Source: Mastigias papua
Taxonomy: Eukaryota > Cnidaria > Scyphozoa > Rhizostomeae > Mastigiidae
Length of the DNA: 64,000 nucleotides
NCBI GenBank assembly: GCA_964019165.1
Contig: OZ025271.1
Coordinates: forward strand, 10,177,775 to 10,241,774
Direction: 5' to 3'
Position 1 is the stretch's first letter. Each line of letters opens with the position of its first letter. The notes beneath the pieces are model-generated. The model saw nothing but the letters and a program-made list of their open reading frames with translations. It made no database searches and was not told where the DNA came from. Shown in pieces: positions 51,490 to 64,000 of the stretch. Position numbers and translations under genes: made by a program.

Positions 51490-51835
51490 AGAGTTTTTAT
51501 GGAAGCATATCTAAACGTCATGCAGGGACAGTTGGCAAGACATAAAGACAGCCGATAGTCAGGTAGCTGAGTTCGGGAAACTTGCAACTGAGTGACAGGA
51601 GACTACAGCTAACGCAACTAAAGACAGCTTAGCGACTGTAAAACTTTATGAAAACAAGACGTCCTAAACTTCGGTGACACTTCGTGACAATTTTTCAGAG
51701 AACGTCATAGCCATTTCAATTTCTGCAGTCATGTTCATTAAATATAGTGACAAGGAAAGACAGGTAGCGATAGGTAATGACAGGTAGCGACATGTAGCGA
51801 CGGTTGGCGACTTTATCGAAATCCATGGCAATCAG
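51490..51835. mobile_element. Short non-autonomous relative of the second Harbinger family
   Basis: The left part (TATGGAAGCATATCTAAACG, GGGACAGTTGGC) matches 33935-33980 and the right part (GACAGGTAGCGA units, then TTATCGAAATCCATGGCAA) matches the right end at 37260-37315 in diverged form. No coding sequence. Probably mobilised in the past by the larger family member. Confidence 0.65.
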
Positions 51836-53506
51836 AACAATTTTTTCATTGTTAAAAAAACTGTCCGAAATAATGTAATACGTCATTATTGTTTCTTCCT
51901 TATTCTGTTTAAATGCAAAACAACTATCACAACCAGATGTCCAGTATGAAATTTAATGTTGAATTTTCAAAATCTACATATGACAGACATCTTCATACAT
52001 TCTTTGCAAGTGAGAATGGTGCCCCGTATATTGAGACACCTTTCAAAATGTAAGTTGCTAATGAAGTGTAATATTAATAGTTACACCATTACGTTATATA
52101 TCGTCGAAACCTCTAAAAAACAAAACATACCTAATACTCCATGCTCTTGCTTCTCTTCAGCTTTTTTGGCCAAATCTACAATATACATACATGTCAATCT
52201 AACTACAATACAAGTCACAGAAATACGGATTTATATGAAATTCTTTTCTTTGCCCTCAGGCCTTCATATTGTAAAATGTAGACATAAGTCATACGTAGAT
52301 AACTCAGACATAAGTCAAAAATTTCACAAGTACCACAAGACGCATTCTTATCAATAAAAATATCTTATTAATATTCTCACGTTTCTTCCCTTCTGTATCT
52401 ACCATTTATGAATACTGCCATAATATGTACTTCGTTCTGCAACGTAAGTCCAACTAGATTGCAGTTGTTTTGCTATATCAAATAGCAGAGAGGAGTCTTA
52501 TATGTTTACCTTGTGATAGTAACTATATTAGAGAATTAAAAAAATGTCTAAGTTTGTGTAGGAATAATACTAACCATCGAGAAATTGAAAATGTTCGCAA
52601 TCCGTAAAAATTACTATACGTGTTGGGTATAAAGTTTTGAATAACGACACAAACACAGCGTGAAAATTTTGGTTAATTTTAAATTTTGAAAATTTTGTTT
52701 CTTCCAGATAACTTATATGCTAGAAAAAACAGTGTAGCTGGGCTACTACTACTAGGATCATAGCCTACAAGCTTCTGTTCTTAAATAATATACTTAAATA
52801 ACAAATAGCCAAGGGATAATGCTTTCATGCACAGGAATATTCAAAGCCGATAAATTACTTATGCCAACAGCCATATTGTTTTTAATACCTGATGTTGAAT
52901 GCTTTCTAGTCAGTTTTGTAACTAGGTGAGATGCATTAAATAGAATTAAAATGGAAAATGGTTTAAAACCATCAAATCAAGAAATTATCATGCTCCATCT
53001 AAATTGGAGTATATAATTTACACAATAAATTATTTTAGTTTATTTCATGCGACCTGTCAGAAATTTTAGCTTCAAGAACTAATCTTATTAATAATATTAT
53101 CATGGTACAAATACACAGTCAATACAAATAAACTCATGACAAACTTTATAGCAAAAGTCATACGATCAATGAATTTCTGAGACATTTTTAAGCGCATTTC
53201 ACGTCATGAAATCGTGCATTCATCAGATTTCATTTTGATAGAATCATTGATGACCTCTAGTGAAGTCAGTTCTGTTGCAAAGGATGTATCCAACGCATGT
53301 AGATTAAATCATTGCAATTAAGTTGTGCTTAAAGATATAACTTAGATAGTGGTATAGTTTACTATGAACAGCCTCATCATCATTAATATTATGTAACATT
53401 TACGTCAGGTATTATCATTTGTATTAACGTCAGCCAGAACAAGATGCGTCAGACTATAAAGACTGCTGCAGCTAATCAAATAGTTGCTAAGTAAGTTATT
53501 GAAAGA
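51836..53506. other. Intronic stretch, nothing recognised
   Basis: Between exons 3 and 4. The frame at 51956-52357 has no recognisable domain; an AT-rich composition dominates. Confidence 0.35.
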
Positions 53507-53632
53507 ACATTTATGAACATGTATGAAGGGAACAAAGGTGAACATGCGCGAACAAGGGTGAACATGCGCCCACAGTATGATGAGTATATGTGAACAAAGA
53601 TGAACATGAGTGAACAAGGATGAACATGTGTG
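53507..53632. repeat. GAACAAGGATGAACATG-type tandem repeat
   Basis: About seven imperfect units of 15-17 bases with the core TGAACAAxGGTGAACATG. It lies in the intron after exon 3. Confidence 0.8.
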
Positions 53633-53800
53633 CCCCTAGGCTTGGATATCTGAACTCCAGTGCTAATGCAACAGTCTAACGGGCAATGCTAGCTTTGATT
53701 CGTCTCTGAATAACAACTGCAAATCAAATGTACCCTAGAAAGCCCCGTAAGAAAAGAGATTTCAAAGTCCACTTAAATATAGTACAATGTCTACACCTAC

Positions 53801-54010
53801 CTGATACATTGGCTTCGACATTTTGAATGCTATCTCTTATTCCTGTGACATCATCTTTCACTCCTTTCAGGTCTTGTTCCACTTCTTTAAAATTGTGTCT
53901 CACTACTTTCATGTCATCTCTCACACCTTCCAACTCGTCTTTCACTCCTTCCACGTCGTCTTGCAACCCCTTAACGTCGTCATTCACTACTTGAAGGGCA
54001 CTTTTCACTT
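53801..54010 (-). CDS. Coiled-coil exon (exon 3) of the HEPN-NACHT gene
   Basis: On the minus strand it is bounded by CTCATTAG and GTAGGT, phase 1 on both sides, 210 nt. The protein is a run of heptads such as DVKGLQD, DVEGVKD, ELEGVRD, DLKGVKD and DVTGIRD, with Val/Leu/Ile at core positions and acidic/basic residues elsewhere, as expected of a parallel coiled coil. The 21-base periodicity in the DNA shows that it grew by internal duplication. In this receptor type it would join the HEPN effector to the NACHT module and could drive self-association. Confidence 0.82.
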
Positions 54011-54860
54011 CTAATGAGACAAACAAATCGACCATTAATAAGATGACATTCAATTAAACCATACCAGACACCTTATTCCACACTTATTAAATTGCATGAT
54101 TTACATTTAGTTCTTGAACAGCCGTTCTTCAAAGTGCGAGACAAAAAATTATTAACTAGAACGGCAAAATGTTTTTACCATAACTGTGTGTGCTGTAATA
54201 GTAAATTTTCAGTTGCAAAGGACTTACAATGAAAGAAGAAAGGATGAACAATTAACTAAATCATGTGCGATTAATCATAAAAGGGAGGTATTGCATTATA
54301 ATACTAAATTAGGTATTGTAATTCAGAACATCAGTCACTGGGCAACGTCAGCAGCCACTTCGAATCATGAAAAAAATTAACTGCATCCAGTATTGGTCGT
54401 ACCAATTCCATATGACAAACGATGAATGTTTTGCAACAGAGTTGAATCAAAATGGCGGATATTATGGAATCAGGCTACTTTCAATATGTCATTATGTGCA
54501 CAATATGCTCATAAAGGATCGAGTTCCAGATCAAAACATCTGAAAACAATTGTCAAACACAATTCCTTGAGCAAACGGCATTCAAATTGGTTAGTGACTT
54601 AATGGTGATGACTGAAATATTACGAATGATTACACAATAACCCAATGTGCTAATGAATCATAAATTCATGTATAGTCAAAGCTCTGATTGGAACCAGAGC
54701 ACCTAAAGCCTTGGCTTCGATCTCGACCACTCCTATAGTCTATAGTCTATAGTCATGTCTACTTCTCAGTTTCAACTTCTGCAAAACCCATGTTACAAGG
54801 TCGACAAGAAAGCTTCCATTAAATCAGAGAAGTAGAAAGACATATCTATAATCTGCTTAC

Positions 54861-55501
54861 CTTCCACCTTTACTTCCAGTCTCGTTATCCATTCACTGAA
54901 ATCCTCGTTGATTTGTTTCTCTGTATCCAATTTGCTTTTTAAATCATGAGAAAGTTGTGTGATAGTCTGCGCATTGATAACATGACCAATCTCGCCTTCA
55001 GCAATATCGCCAAATACATCCTTTGCGATTACTTTGATTTCTGCTGATATGCTGCCAAAGTCGGCATCACAAACTGACATATTGACAGCATGGCCATAAA
55101 ATGTGTTTCTTAACTCACGAAGGCGATCGATGTTTTCGCTGACTGTGAATGGATAGGCTCGTTGATTGCATGGTCGGCATTTTTCGGTGACCTTAAGGCC
55201 AGCATACAGGAGAACAAAAAACAGTGCTGAAGGATCCCATGTTTCACAATCGCCTGCAAGTATCATCTGCTGCAATGTTTTGTTGAACTTTGCTTGATTT
55301 TTCTTAACACTCTGAGGTATTGCATTGTACAGATATTGACCACTTGTTGCATCATTTGCCCATGGTTGAGATGGGAATTTAGCATTCCAATTAGTTATAA
55401 AAAGGCCCCTGAGATGCTTGGGTATGATCTCTACGATGATCTTCACAAGTTTTATGAAGCTCTCTTGTTCCTTTGTTAGATCCATGATGCGTAATACAGT
55501 C
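54861..55501 (-). CDS. DZIP3-like HEPN-domain exon (exon 2) with the start codon
   Basis: The exon begins after TTCTCTTTCAAG and ends at GAAG before GTAAGC. The ATG at 55485 is 17 bases in. The first 170 residues (MDLTKEQESFIKLVKIIVEI, FPSQPWANDATSGQYLYNAI, DPSALFFVLLYAGLKV) match the DZIP3-type HEPN family found at the N-terminus of many invertebrate NACHT proteins. RELRNTFYGHAVN carries the R-N-x4-H motif associated with HEPN ribonuclease activity, intact here. Residues after about 165 begin the coiled coil (LSHDLKSKLDTEKQINEDFSEWI). The expected role is a cytosolic immune effector or adaptor module; RNA cleavage is inferred from the motif only. Confidence 0.88.
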
Positions 55502-58500
55502 CTTGAAAGAGAAAAGCAATTTACCAGTCATCTTTCATATAAGTACACGTATTCAATACCCAAATTTTTCACTTAGCTGATCTAACATATGTGAACCGAC
55601 TTAATGATAGAATTAAGACCAGCACCCAAAAACTAGACGTCTAATGTTAAATGTTGGACCTGCTTATTTCTGCCAGTGAATTCACGTCGATGGGAGAACT
55701 GGAAATGCCTCATGATCTCACACCTTCCTTTGTCACCGTTCATGAACGTCATTCGATTTTCGTGTTCAATAACATCCTTACATTTCTGGTGCCTTCATGT
55801 GCACACAAAAAGTATACCAAACGACCAATGATTGAAGCACCATTCATTTCGGTTTTAAATATTTATATATAGTGGTGTCTGTTCTACAGAGGGCCATGTC
55901 AAAAACTACAAAAATATTACTTTCAAGAATAATATAAATACAATCAATAACATAATCTATATCAATACCAAACATAAATGTTCTAATTTTTCTCCACGAT
56001 CATTACTTTCAACTCTCTGTAGATTGACCCAAAACCTCTGGAAGATTGTATTTCACTAGGTAGGTAATTACAGAATAATGATCATTTGTATCCAAGACAG
56101 TTCTGGCCATGCCTATATTTTAATCTTGGATGCCTTACGCTCAAATTAGAGCTGCGTAAAGTTCTATTTGTTATAGAAGAGACTCTATTGAACTATTCTT
56201 TTAAGACAGGGAGGTGCCTCAGCGTTTAATGCCTTATTCACAGTGCTTGCGGATTCTTGCGTGATCATATCAGCAATACTAGGCATTTGTAGCTATCCTA
56301 GAAAGGGCCCGACAGACGGATCGTAGGCACTAGCTGTAATACTACGAATGACTTTAGTTTGCAATTTATGTGGAAGAAGTGTCTGTCTGAATGACAGGAA
56401 CTTTATCTACTTAATTCAATCTAGTGGCCATGAGCATTGTATCTTTTATAGCTAATTAGAGTTCAGAGCAAAACTTTTATTAGGATACAGGAACAAAAAC
56501 TGTTGTAAACCACAGCTACAAGCCCTTCACTTGAATACGCCCTAATCTAAGAAGAATGAAACGCAATAAACCCCTGGGGGGCTAATTCGAGAAGTTATGG
56601 GATATTTATGCTTTCCTGTACATACACCACTCAGATCTAGAAACAAAACTTCCTGAATTACAGAACAGCTAAGGAGCTATGGGTCATCAGGAATCTGGAT
56701 AACTTGGAAAACATTGAAAGGTTAGTGAATTACATCTGAGGTTAGGAAAAACCTGGATACCTAGAAAAGTTGGAGAATTTGATTGCTCAGGGAACTTTTT
56801 CTTATTCTTATCGCCTTTACTCCTTCATTTCAGTCAAGATGCCAAATCATTTCCTTGGTTCATCACAAACTGTCTGGAAAACTGCAAAAAGTCAAGGAGT
56901 TTTTAAAAATTAGAGTCAGCAACCAGGAGAAGTCAGGGAGCTCGAGCTCACCCAAGGACAGTGAAGGTAGATCTTGAGCATTATTAGATATTTTTCTAGC
57001 ACTGGCAACATTCAATAACAGACCCTGTTCGATTATGAGTTCTATTTCTTTTTGCCAAACATTCTCCATATCTCCTTATACACTTAATAAATATATGTAA
57101 TCATTCAATTATCGAAGCATTTTCATAGTGTAGGAAATGCATAGCAACAGGTTAGGTAGGACTGAAGTTCTTGAATGCAGATAAGATGAACAATAAGATG
57201 TATAATAAGATGTACAACATGTACAATAACATGAACCAAATACTATTCAATATTTTAATCCTATTCCAAATAGCCTAGTAACGAATGAATATAGTATTGT
57301 CTATAAATTTTTAGATTCCTTTCAATCATTTAATGATCTTATTACTATGGAATTCGCTCTATTGCGCCTTCTGAATTTACCTCAGTGGTATGCATTGGGA
57401 GTTGAGACATTCCTTTATGTTTTTCCTTTACTCAATGGGTCACTATTCCATTCTGTAGAATAGTATTGGATAAGTAAAAGAGCATAATAAAACTAAAGCT
57501 CCTTTACGGTTGTACGATTAACCTGAAAAGACTTGTCTTATACAATAAATCAAATAGTATAAACAGAAAAATCGTAGGATTTTATTTGTCAACAATTTAT
57601 CTTTGCGGCTTCTACGAAAATTCGTTAAAGTTGAATATGTTCAGCTTCTATGATTAATCGTAAGAATTTGAGCCAATCAGAATGCTAACATGCCACACGC
57701 AGGAACACTTGTCTTGAAGTTCGAATATGGAAGTGTTCCTTAATGTTTTACCGTTAGCCAGTAAGTCGCTATTCCATTGGGTAGAATAGTATTGGATCAG
57801 TAAAACAGCTTGAAAAGACTCAGTAGGAGTGAAAATTCGGTAGATTTTTTCATCCAGGAGTACCAATGTATACTAACATATATGTATAGGGGACTTGAGG
57901 GGCCGTAGGCTCTCCACACATTTTAAGAGGCATAGTTTTTTTATACCAACATGTACCATCTTACTCATTATTTATATCAATTTTAATCTTAATTCTAAAT
58001 TGTGAAATATGAGGATATGCGTGACTACAAATGGGTTTACTATGATAAACCGTAATGAAACTGAAAGCTTTGAATTACGCTTTCAGATTGCCTGTCTCTA
58101 CAAGTTTCGCAAGTTTTACAAATTTTGCAATTGTTGTTGGCAATTTTGCTTTTAGCAGAAAGCTCATTGGGTGCAAAACTTTACTAATGGGGAATTGTCT
58201 TTAATGTTGGTTAAACAGTTTAGGCCTACATTGCAGAGGATTGAATGAAAGTCATTGATAATCTTTCAGACATTCTCAATGGCTGATTTGTAAATGCATG
58301 GTGATTTCAATCGGCTTGCTGTGTAAAATTATTAATATAAATTATTCCTTCTACTTGCATTGTTTTTCATTTCATAAAACAAGGCTGAAAGTCACAGAAC
58401 GCATTGAAAATCAATTCGTATAAACTTTGCAACTTTTTGCGTACATGCCATGAGAATGATCCCATAGCTATAACCCATTTAAGCGTCAATGTAAGCAAAT

Positions 58501-59309
58501 AGGGACAACACTGTATCCACATTTGCATTTAAAAATATTACCTCTTTCATGTGTTGCTATTCTAATATCATATAGTAATATCTTCGGTACTAACACTCTT
58601 TTTTGTAAGGAACCTAGCAGAACGCTTCGTTCTAAAATTCCCTTAAATAAATTCATTATGACTATGTCTGCAGTTAACTCTAATGATGCACTTTAGATAC
58701 TCAGAGCGACTTCCAATTACCCGTGTCAATACTGAATAGATTTGAGCGGCTATCAAATACTATTGCAAAACAAGTAATATAAGGTGGATCTCTCAATTCT
58801 CTTGTAATTGTTGCCAATGTCTGTTGAAATTTATAATAGAAGCAATGCAGATCTCAGTTTCATTTAACCTGTCAGTGATTGACGTATCTACATCGTCCAT
58901 AAAAGTTCGTCCAAATACTTTTGAAGCGTGTTCATACTAACTAACAACACCTCCTACCTCACAAGCCAACAAACACTTGCAGTCTAGGACACACAGGAGT
59001 AAATACTGTGCTGATTCTAATCATGAACGTTAGAGGGGTTTAGAGATAGTGGGCTGAACACTCCCTGTCGGAATCACTGACATTTTGCCCAAACGATTTG
59101 TTACCTAGCACAATTATGCTGCAGCTAATATTGGGAATAATTATTGGCTTTTCTGAAGAAATTGTCCTCATGAAATAGGCTTCTGCCAAACCGAGAGGAC
59201 TGCAGCCTTCCCAACCCGCAGCCTCCTACACCTATTAACCTAATTACACCAGTTGTGTAGAACGTTTGTACTAACAGAATAACTCAAAATAGCTCTTACA
59301 TATTCACGG
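55502..59309. other. Intron 1 of the HEPN-NACHT gene
   Basis: No exon or element recognised in most of it. Several short frames have no domain. TCAGTAAGTCGCTATTCCATT-like wording at 57760 repeats diverged at 57432 (GGGTCACTATTCCATTCTGTAGAATAGTATTGG), an old direct duplication. Confidence 0.4.
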
Positions 59310-59457
59310 CAGTGGTGCCAGAGAGACTGGGGGACTATAGTCCCTCCACTTTCTATGGAAAATAAAATTTAGTACCCTTTCATAACCAAACTATTTCCCT
59401 CGAATGTTAACCTGTCCAATCCCCCCCATTACAGAAAATTTTGCTCCACCACCCCTG
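59310..59457. mobile_element. Small hAT-like non-autonomous element
   Basis: Left end CAGTGGTGCCAGAGAGACTG and, reversed, right end CAGGGGTGGTGGAGC are hAT-like and bracket 148 bp with G- and C-runs. I could not find a convincing 8-bp target duplication. Confidence 0.5.
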
Positions 59458-59758
59458 ATCTTGTACACGATTACTAGTATATAATCTAATATATATCATC
59501 TCTTGACACTTTATTACTTCTGTCTATTGAAGAATATTTATGATACTGCACTAAAATACATTCGCATCGAGTGCTGTTTGTTTAGTCTTCTATCCTAAAG
59601 AAAGACTACGCCATGTTGCCTTCGATTCGCTAATGATAACAACACAACATACAATCGTATCCTAGCATCAGTCGCTCAACTTCATTTTAAACTAACACGC
59701 TATCACAATTAAATTCACAATACCTACAACGGAGTTAGATTGGAAAAGTTGTACTTAC

Positions 59759-59885
59759 AAAGGAAGACGTAAAAATCCCTCACTCCAGTACCACACAATC
59801 ACACACAACTATACCTTTCTCGCAAGATGCAAATTCAGAGACAAGAAAACGAAAGAGCGTAACGGGGTAAACAAAACCATCGAAA
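59759..59885 (-). other. Probable 5' noncoding exon 1 of the HEPN-NACHT gene (copy B)
   Basis: Ends at a GTAAGTAC donor (59758-59753). Its similarity to 17926-18055 is highest around TTCGATGGTTTTG and the donor, and continues weakly into the intron. A short upstream frame (MVLFTPLRSFVF) stops inside the exon. Nothing between here and exon 2 codes on the minus strand, so this is the best candidate transcription start region. The precise start site is not visible. Confidence 0.5.
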
Positions 59886-62800
59886 CCAGAAATAAGGTAA
59901 TCGTTTGATAGAAATTTAAATCATGTGATCCGTCTCCATATATGGTATTAATACTTAGGTAACTTCCACAAAAGCGCATTACTCATATACCCAAAAAAGA
60001 TATACTGAGTTAAGATGTGGCTAGAGAAGTTTATACACAGATCAAATCTCTAACCCTCCAATGGTTCTATTGACGAAATGATGCCATACAGAACAGACCG
60101 GCAAGGGAATAGTATACCATATGATGACAAGTAGATGATGCAACGAATGACCAATGATCAATCCATCATTATGCCATCTGACCGCTTTCAACTCAACCCC
60201 CCCGCCACCTTCCATACTATAATGGCATAGGTAAACCCATTGGGTAAACAGAAATTCTTGAACAGAGAGTGAGGTAAGAAGGTATACAATTACTTTACAT
60301 ATTATAGTTTTCATCAGCCTCTGTGGTGGGAAGATTTCATGAGGGAGGGGTAGTTCTAACAATATGATGCACTAGCATTGGGGCTTGTTAGTTAGCAGGA
60401 TCAACTGTATTTCAATCACTCTAAGTGTTATAAAAGGAAGACAAGGTTTTGAGATGCATGCTTAGTGTTGGAGTGAATGGGCATAGTGAATAAGCTAGAC
60501 GTGCTCCATCAATTGAGCTTCAGTTGGGTGAGCTAGGCGCCAATGCAATGAGCAGTTCACTGTAGATATATGCAATGAACACAAACGATTAAACACCTGT
60601 ATCTAAAGGAAAATGTCTCAGGGTGGCCTTAAGTCTTTTATCAAGAACTGAACGAATGAAATGATAATAAATGTGATATTCTTAGCAAAAGACAGGTAAA
60701 CAAAAAGAGAGTTGAAAAATAAACAAAAGGATTGCTGAAATATTAGCAGGGTGTGCTATTGAGCACACAAGAATAGCGTAACACTTTGGATTATCAAAAC
60801 AGTATACTTCTAGTGCTTTGGAGTCCAAGCTGGGCCACCAGTGACCAGTCATATAGGAAAGCAAATTGCCAAATATTCCCATGCTACTTACATTCCACGT
60901 GCAAGTAATATAACAGGGGAATGTGGAAGACAATTTCCGCTTGGGTATCTAAGGGTTAAGCTTTCTAGCTTTTGGTTCATGTCTGATCTGAAAGGGGTTG
61001 AAATGCTCAGTTTATGGATTCATGTAGTTCTATATTGTTGGACTTTGTCATACTGCCATTACAACAAATTTATATCTTTAACTATTCAGGAATGTAACCA
61101 GTGGTGAAAAGATGGGGGGCAAAGATGAGTGGGAAAATAGGGGCCCATAGATATATTTAGACTTGTGCCCATCAGGTTCTCCTGGCCCTTTTTACCAGGG
61201 ATATAACAATGTAAGCTATAACGATTCGCCCATTTTAGAAAGAAAGCAACAGATGACGTTAGTGAAGTGCATTTGAGAAACGTTTCAAGTTCTTACAACA
61301 TACAGGAAAACGAATGATAATTGGGGAGATATCTCATCCCACACATCACTCTGGCACATTTAATCCTACATGAGTCTTAATTTCTAAAAATTTTTAAGCG
61401 CCCTGTGTTATTATGCACCAGAAGCTACAAAGTTATCAGAAGATAGCCAGTGATAAAGTGCCTGCTTCTGGATGTTTTGCGTCAGATTTTCTATTTTCTA
61501 ATGTGCTAGGTAAACTTGGATTTGATCTTACAATTTTTCGGAAGTAGAATATGAGGATGAAATCTCCTAACTGGGCGGGAATACCTTCCCTGCCCCCATC
61601 CCTAAGCACCGGGCTTTAAACTATTATGAATGACAAAAAGGGGAGCCATCTGACAGTGGTAACCTCCTCCTCAGCGCAGAGAACAACAAACTGCCAGACA
61701 GCACAAAATGAACATACTTCTCTTCTTTGTATCCCAACAAAAGAATCAAATGACCCCAATTCATTATTCCAAATCCTATTATTTGTTCTCTTGTATGTAA
61801 TGCATAGAGATTTGCATTTGAGTCTCCAAATTTCTTTAAATCCATTAGGAAGGATTTATCTGTAAATAATCCTCTCTTTCAAATTATAAGATGGTTTTCT
61901 CGGCATGGAACTCTATGCTAATTGCTTGCTGTTCAATGAAGTCGCTATTTATGCTAGCATCGGATCAATCCAGCCTGTGCTAATATACGCAATAAGCCCA
62001 GAACAAAAGTTTTGACTTTTCATTCGATTTCTCTTTCGACATATGGTTTCAAAGTCGAGCATATTAGAATACATGCAGCTAAACGATCCTATGTTTCGAT
62101 CGACTTTGACCCCATTTGCATGCTTTGTTTGCGTCTTGCAGCTGAGAATTATATTTCTTAAAAATAGTTTCCCAACCAAGAAAACGCAACTTCACATGCT
62201 TTCACTCGACTCGATCAAAACGGTTCTCATATGATTCAATTTTTTAACTGGATTTTTCCCACAACAAACCTCAGGTTGACAGTCGAATCATTTTTCCACA
62301 CTATCCAGTGAGTTGAGTGAAAGCATGACAGGTAGCGTTTCCTTTAGTGGAAAAGCACTTTTCACCAGATATATTTCTCAGCTGCTGGAAGCTTGCACAA
62401 CGTAACAGTGAAGTGAAGTCTTTTTGCAAGTGCTTTAGATAAAAACAGTTCACGAAATCAATTTGAAGCAATGTAAATATTCATATGGACTTCTACAGGC
62501 AGGAGTGGACTGTTTGTCCTTTGAGGGCCAGGGTGGGAGTACACATGTACGGCATAGATCGCGTGAATGAATCTAAAAACTTTGATATTGGCGCTTGCGA
62601 ATCCTTTTGGAATTTTGGAAGCTACCTATTTACAGTAAAGATAAAAGCTTGGCTCTCATATGTCATAAAGATCGTAAATATCGGGGATTTTTTGATATGA
62701 GAACGAGCAAAATTAAGCATCCCAGTCTGTCCCCGACGACCCCAGTTCCATGTCATAAGAATCGTAATAATCGTAAGAATAGGAAGCGTTTCTATTTCTC

Positions 62801-62950
62801 TGATGCGCCCCCGACAAACCCCGATCGGCTGGGATTCTTACGACATATGTAAACTGGATCATTGCAAGGATCATAATTATCATTAAAATCTGAAATCAGA
62901 AAAATCCCCGATCTTGACAATTCATGGGACATAAGAGAACCAGGCTAAAA
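59886..62950. other. Upstream stretch without recognisable genes
   Basis: Possible promoter side of the HEPN-NACHT gene. Frames at 60042, 60841, 61626, 62043 and 62485 show no domain. No tandem repeat of note. Confidence 0.35.
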
Positions 62951-63740
62951 GCAAGTGGGCTTTAGAGAAGGAAGAGGTACAGTGGAAAATTTATTCAGCC
63001 TGAAAACATTAACGGACAGACAGCTTGCAAGAAAAACAGGGAAGCTATATTGCTTATTTGTGGATTTGCCAAAAGTGTTTGACACAGTAAACCACAGCTA
63101 CTTGACATACCTTTTAATTTAGCTTGGAATCCACGGCAGGATTCTAGAAATGTTGCGGAAAATATACGCAAATATGTATTCCTGTGTCTAACAATGACTG
63201 GTCTAACGGAATCATTTAAATGTAACAATTGCGTAAGGCAAGGGTGTCTGATAAGTCCACGCTTATTTCTACAATTTATTGAACAGCTGAGTCAGATGCT
63301 CCAAAAGCAGAAACAAAAGCCATGTTTTTAAAAGATGGACAGAGCTGAAATCATTGATGCACGCTGATGATGTAGTTATCCTAGGAGACACAGTTCTTGA
63401 GCTTCAAAGGAGTATTAGAGTACTTTAGTTGTTTTGTAGAAAATGGGGTATGAACATAAGTATATGTGGCAACTATTTAATCCTAAAGATCAAAGTATAC
63501 TGGTTAAATGTTGTAAGTCCGATGAGTCAGCATATGACTATAAAGACCAGTTCTAGAACAAACCAAAAGTATTAGCAAAACAATATTATTGGTCTTTCGT
63601 AAAGGATGAAAACTTGGATCTAAAGAAAACTTTTACTACTGTGGTCAGGTGGTCAAATGCTCGAGACGGTCACATGCTATAGATATTTGGAAATATTATT
63701 ATCCTCCAGAAACGTATGGACTAAGGGAGTCGAGACATTA
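62951..63740 (+). pseudogene. Decayed non-LTR reverse transcriptase
   Basis: Translating in shifting frames gives the ordered landmarks GFREGRGTVENLFSLKTLTD, LYCLFVDLPKVFDTVNH (first catalytic Asp), LGIHGRILEMLRKIY, a VRQGCLISPRLF segment and LMHADDVVIL (catalytic Asp pair), then CRKWGMNIS. Several stops and shifts show an old copy. It differs from the LINE at 3871 in the ADD context and spacing, so it belongs to another family; the clade was not determined. A TTG-repeat tail follows. Confidence 0.78.
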
Positions 63741-63962
63741 TCACTGTAAGGTTGGAAAGCAATGAGACCAGAGAATTGTTGATTACACAACTCCAGGGCT
63801 TAGCACCCGAGGCTACTTTTACGATATGTGACAAAAGAATACTACCATCACTGTGTTTGTGTGGCAGAAGTTTGAGGTATGAGTGGAGAGAATCAATTCA
63901 AATGGTCATGCTGCTTTTTGTAGATTTGTGTTGGGTGTATGGTAAATGCTCTATTCCAAGTG

Positions 63963-63990
63963 CTATTGTTGTTGTTGTTGTTGTTGTTTA
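63963..63990. repeat. (TTG)n tract
   Basis: Nine or so TTG units close to the window end; may be the 3' tail of the reverse-transcriptase element before it. Confidence 0.85.
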
Positions 63991-64000
63991 CTTTATTTTG

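Noticed and set aside
60042..60362. 106-residue minus-strand frame as a gene upstream of exon 1
   Set aside because: No recognisable domain, no convincing splice sites, and a G-run within the frame; most likely chance.

Overview
This is AT-rich, intron-containing eukaryotic DNA packed with transposable elements, consistent with an invertebrate animal genome. The best organism clues are a DZIP3-type HEPN / coiled-coil / NACHT receptor gene of the kind expanded in cnidarians, amphioxus and echinoderms, Penelope-like retroelements with a GIY-YIG domain, two PIF/Harbinger DNA transposons, hAT transposons and (TA)n arrays. A cnidarian is my guess; this is inference only. There is no prokaryotic, organellar or rRNA sequence.

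Layout. 1-630: decayed Ty3/gypsy integrase end. 2879-3062: short tandem repeat. 3860-9975: a non-LTR retrotransposon on the minus strand, split inside its endonuclease by a nearly complete PIF/Harbinger transposon (6489-9881) that carries a two-exon DDE transposase and a convergent Myb/SANT-like gene. 10015-10484 and 13456-13810: non-autonomous DNA elements. 16586-17381: a nested palindrome. 17926-18055: a probable 5' noncoding exon on the minus strand, duplicated at 59759-59885. 24494-26335: a deleted hAT transposon. 28170-59890: a region dominated by minus-strand exons. 62950-63990: a second decayed non-LTR reverse transcriptase.

The central gene reads on the minus strand. Exon 1 (59759-59885) is noncoding. 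Exon 2 (54861-55501) encodes a DZIP3-like HEPN domain with an intact R-N-x4-H motif. Exon 3 (53801-54010) encodes heptad coiled coil. Exon 4 (50876-50899) is a 24-nt microexon, and exon 5 (43247-45303) encodes the NACHT domain. All coding junctions join in phase 1 with canonical GT/AG sites. As read, exon 5 has an in-frame TAA 17 codons after its acceptor and its Walker A carries Arg for a conserved Gly, so the allele may be a pseudogene or encode only a 303-residue HEPN/coiled-coil protein. Further downstream on the same strand is a probable 45-nt exon (38297-38341), then a series of similar phase-0 miniexons rich in Ser/Thr/Pro (about 32.7 to 28.2 kb).

Mobile elements have invaded this gene's introns: a second Harbinger family (about 33884-37318) with a small relative at 51490-51835, a 1.18-kb fold-back element with tandem-repeat arms (30324-31501), and a (TA)n/Penelope/tRNA-like composite (45841-49134) containing hammerhead-ribozyme-like cores and a 616-bp inverted duplication. 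All exon models and element borders were read by eye; no database search was run.
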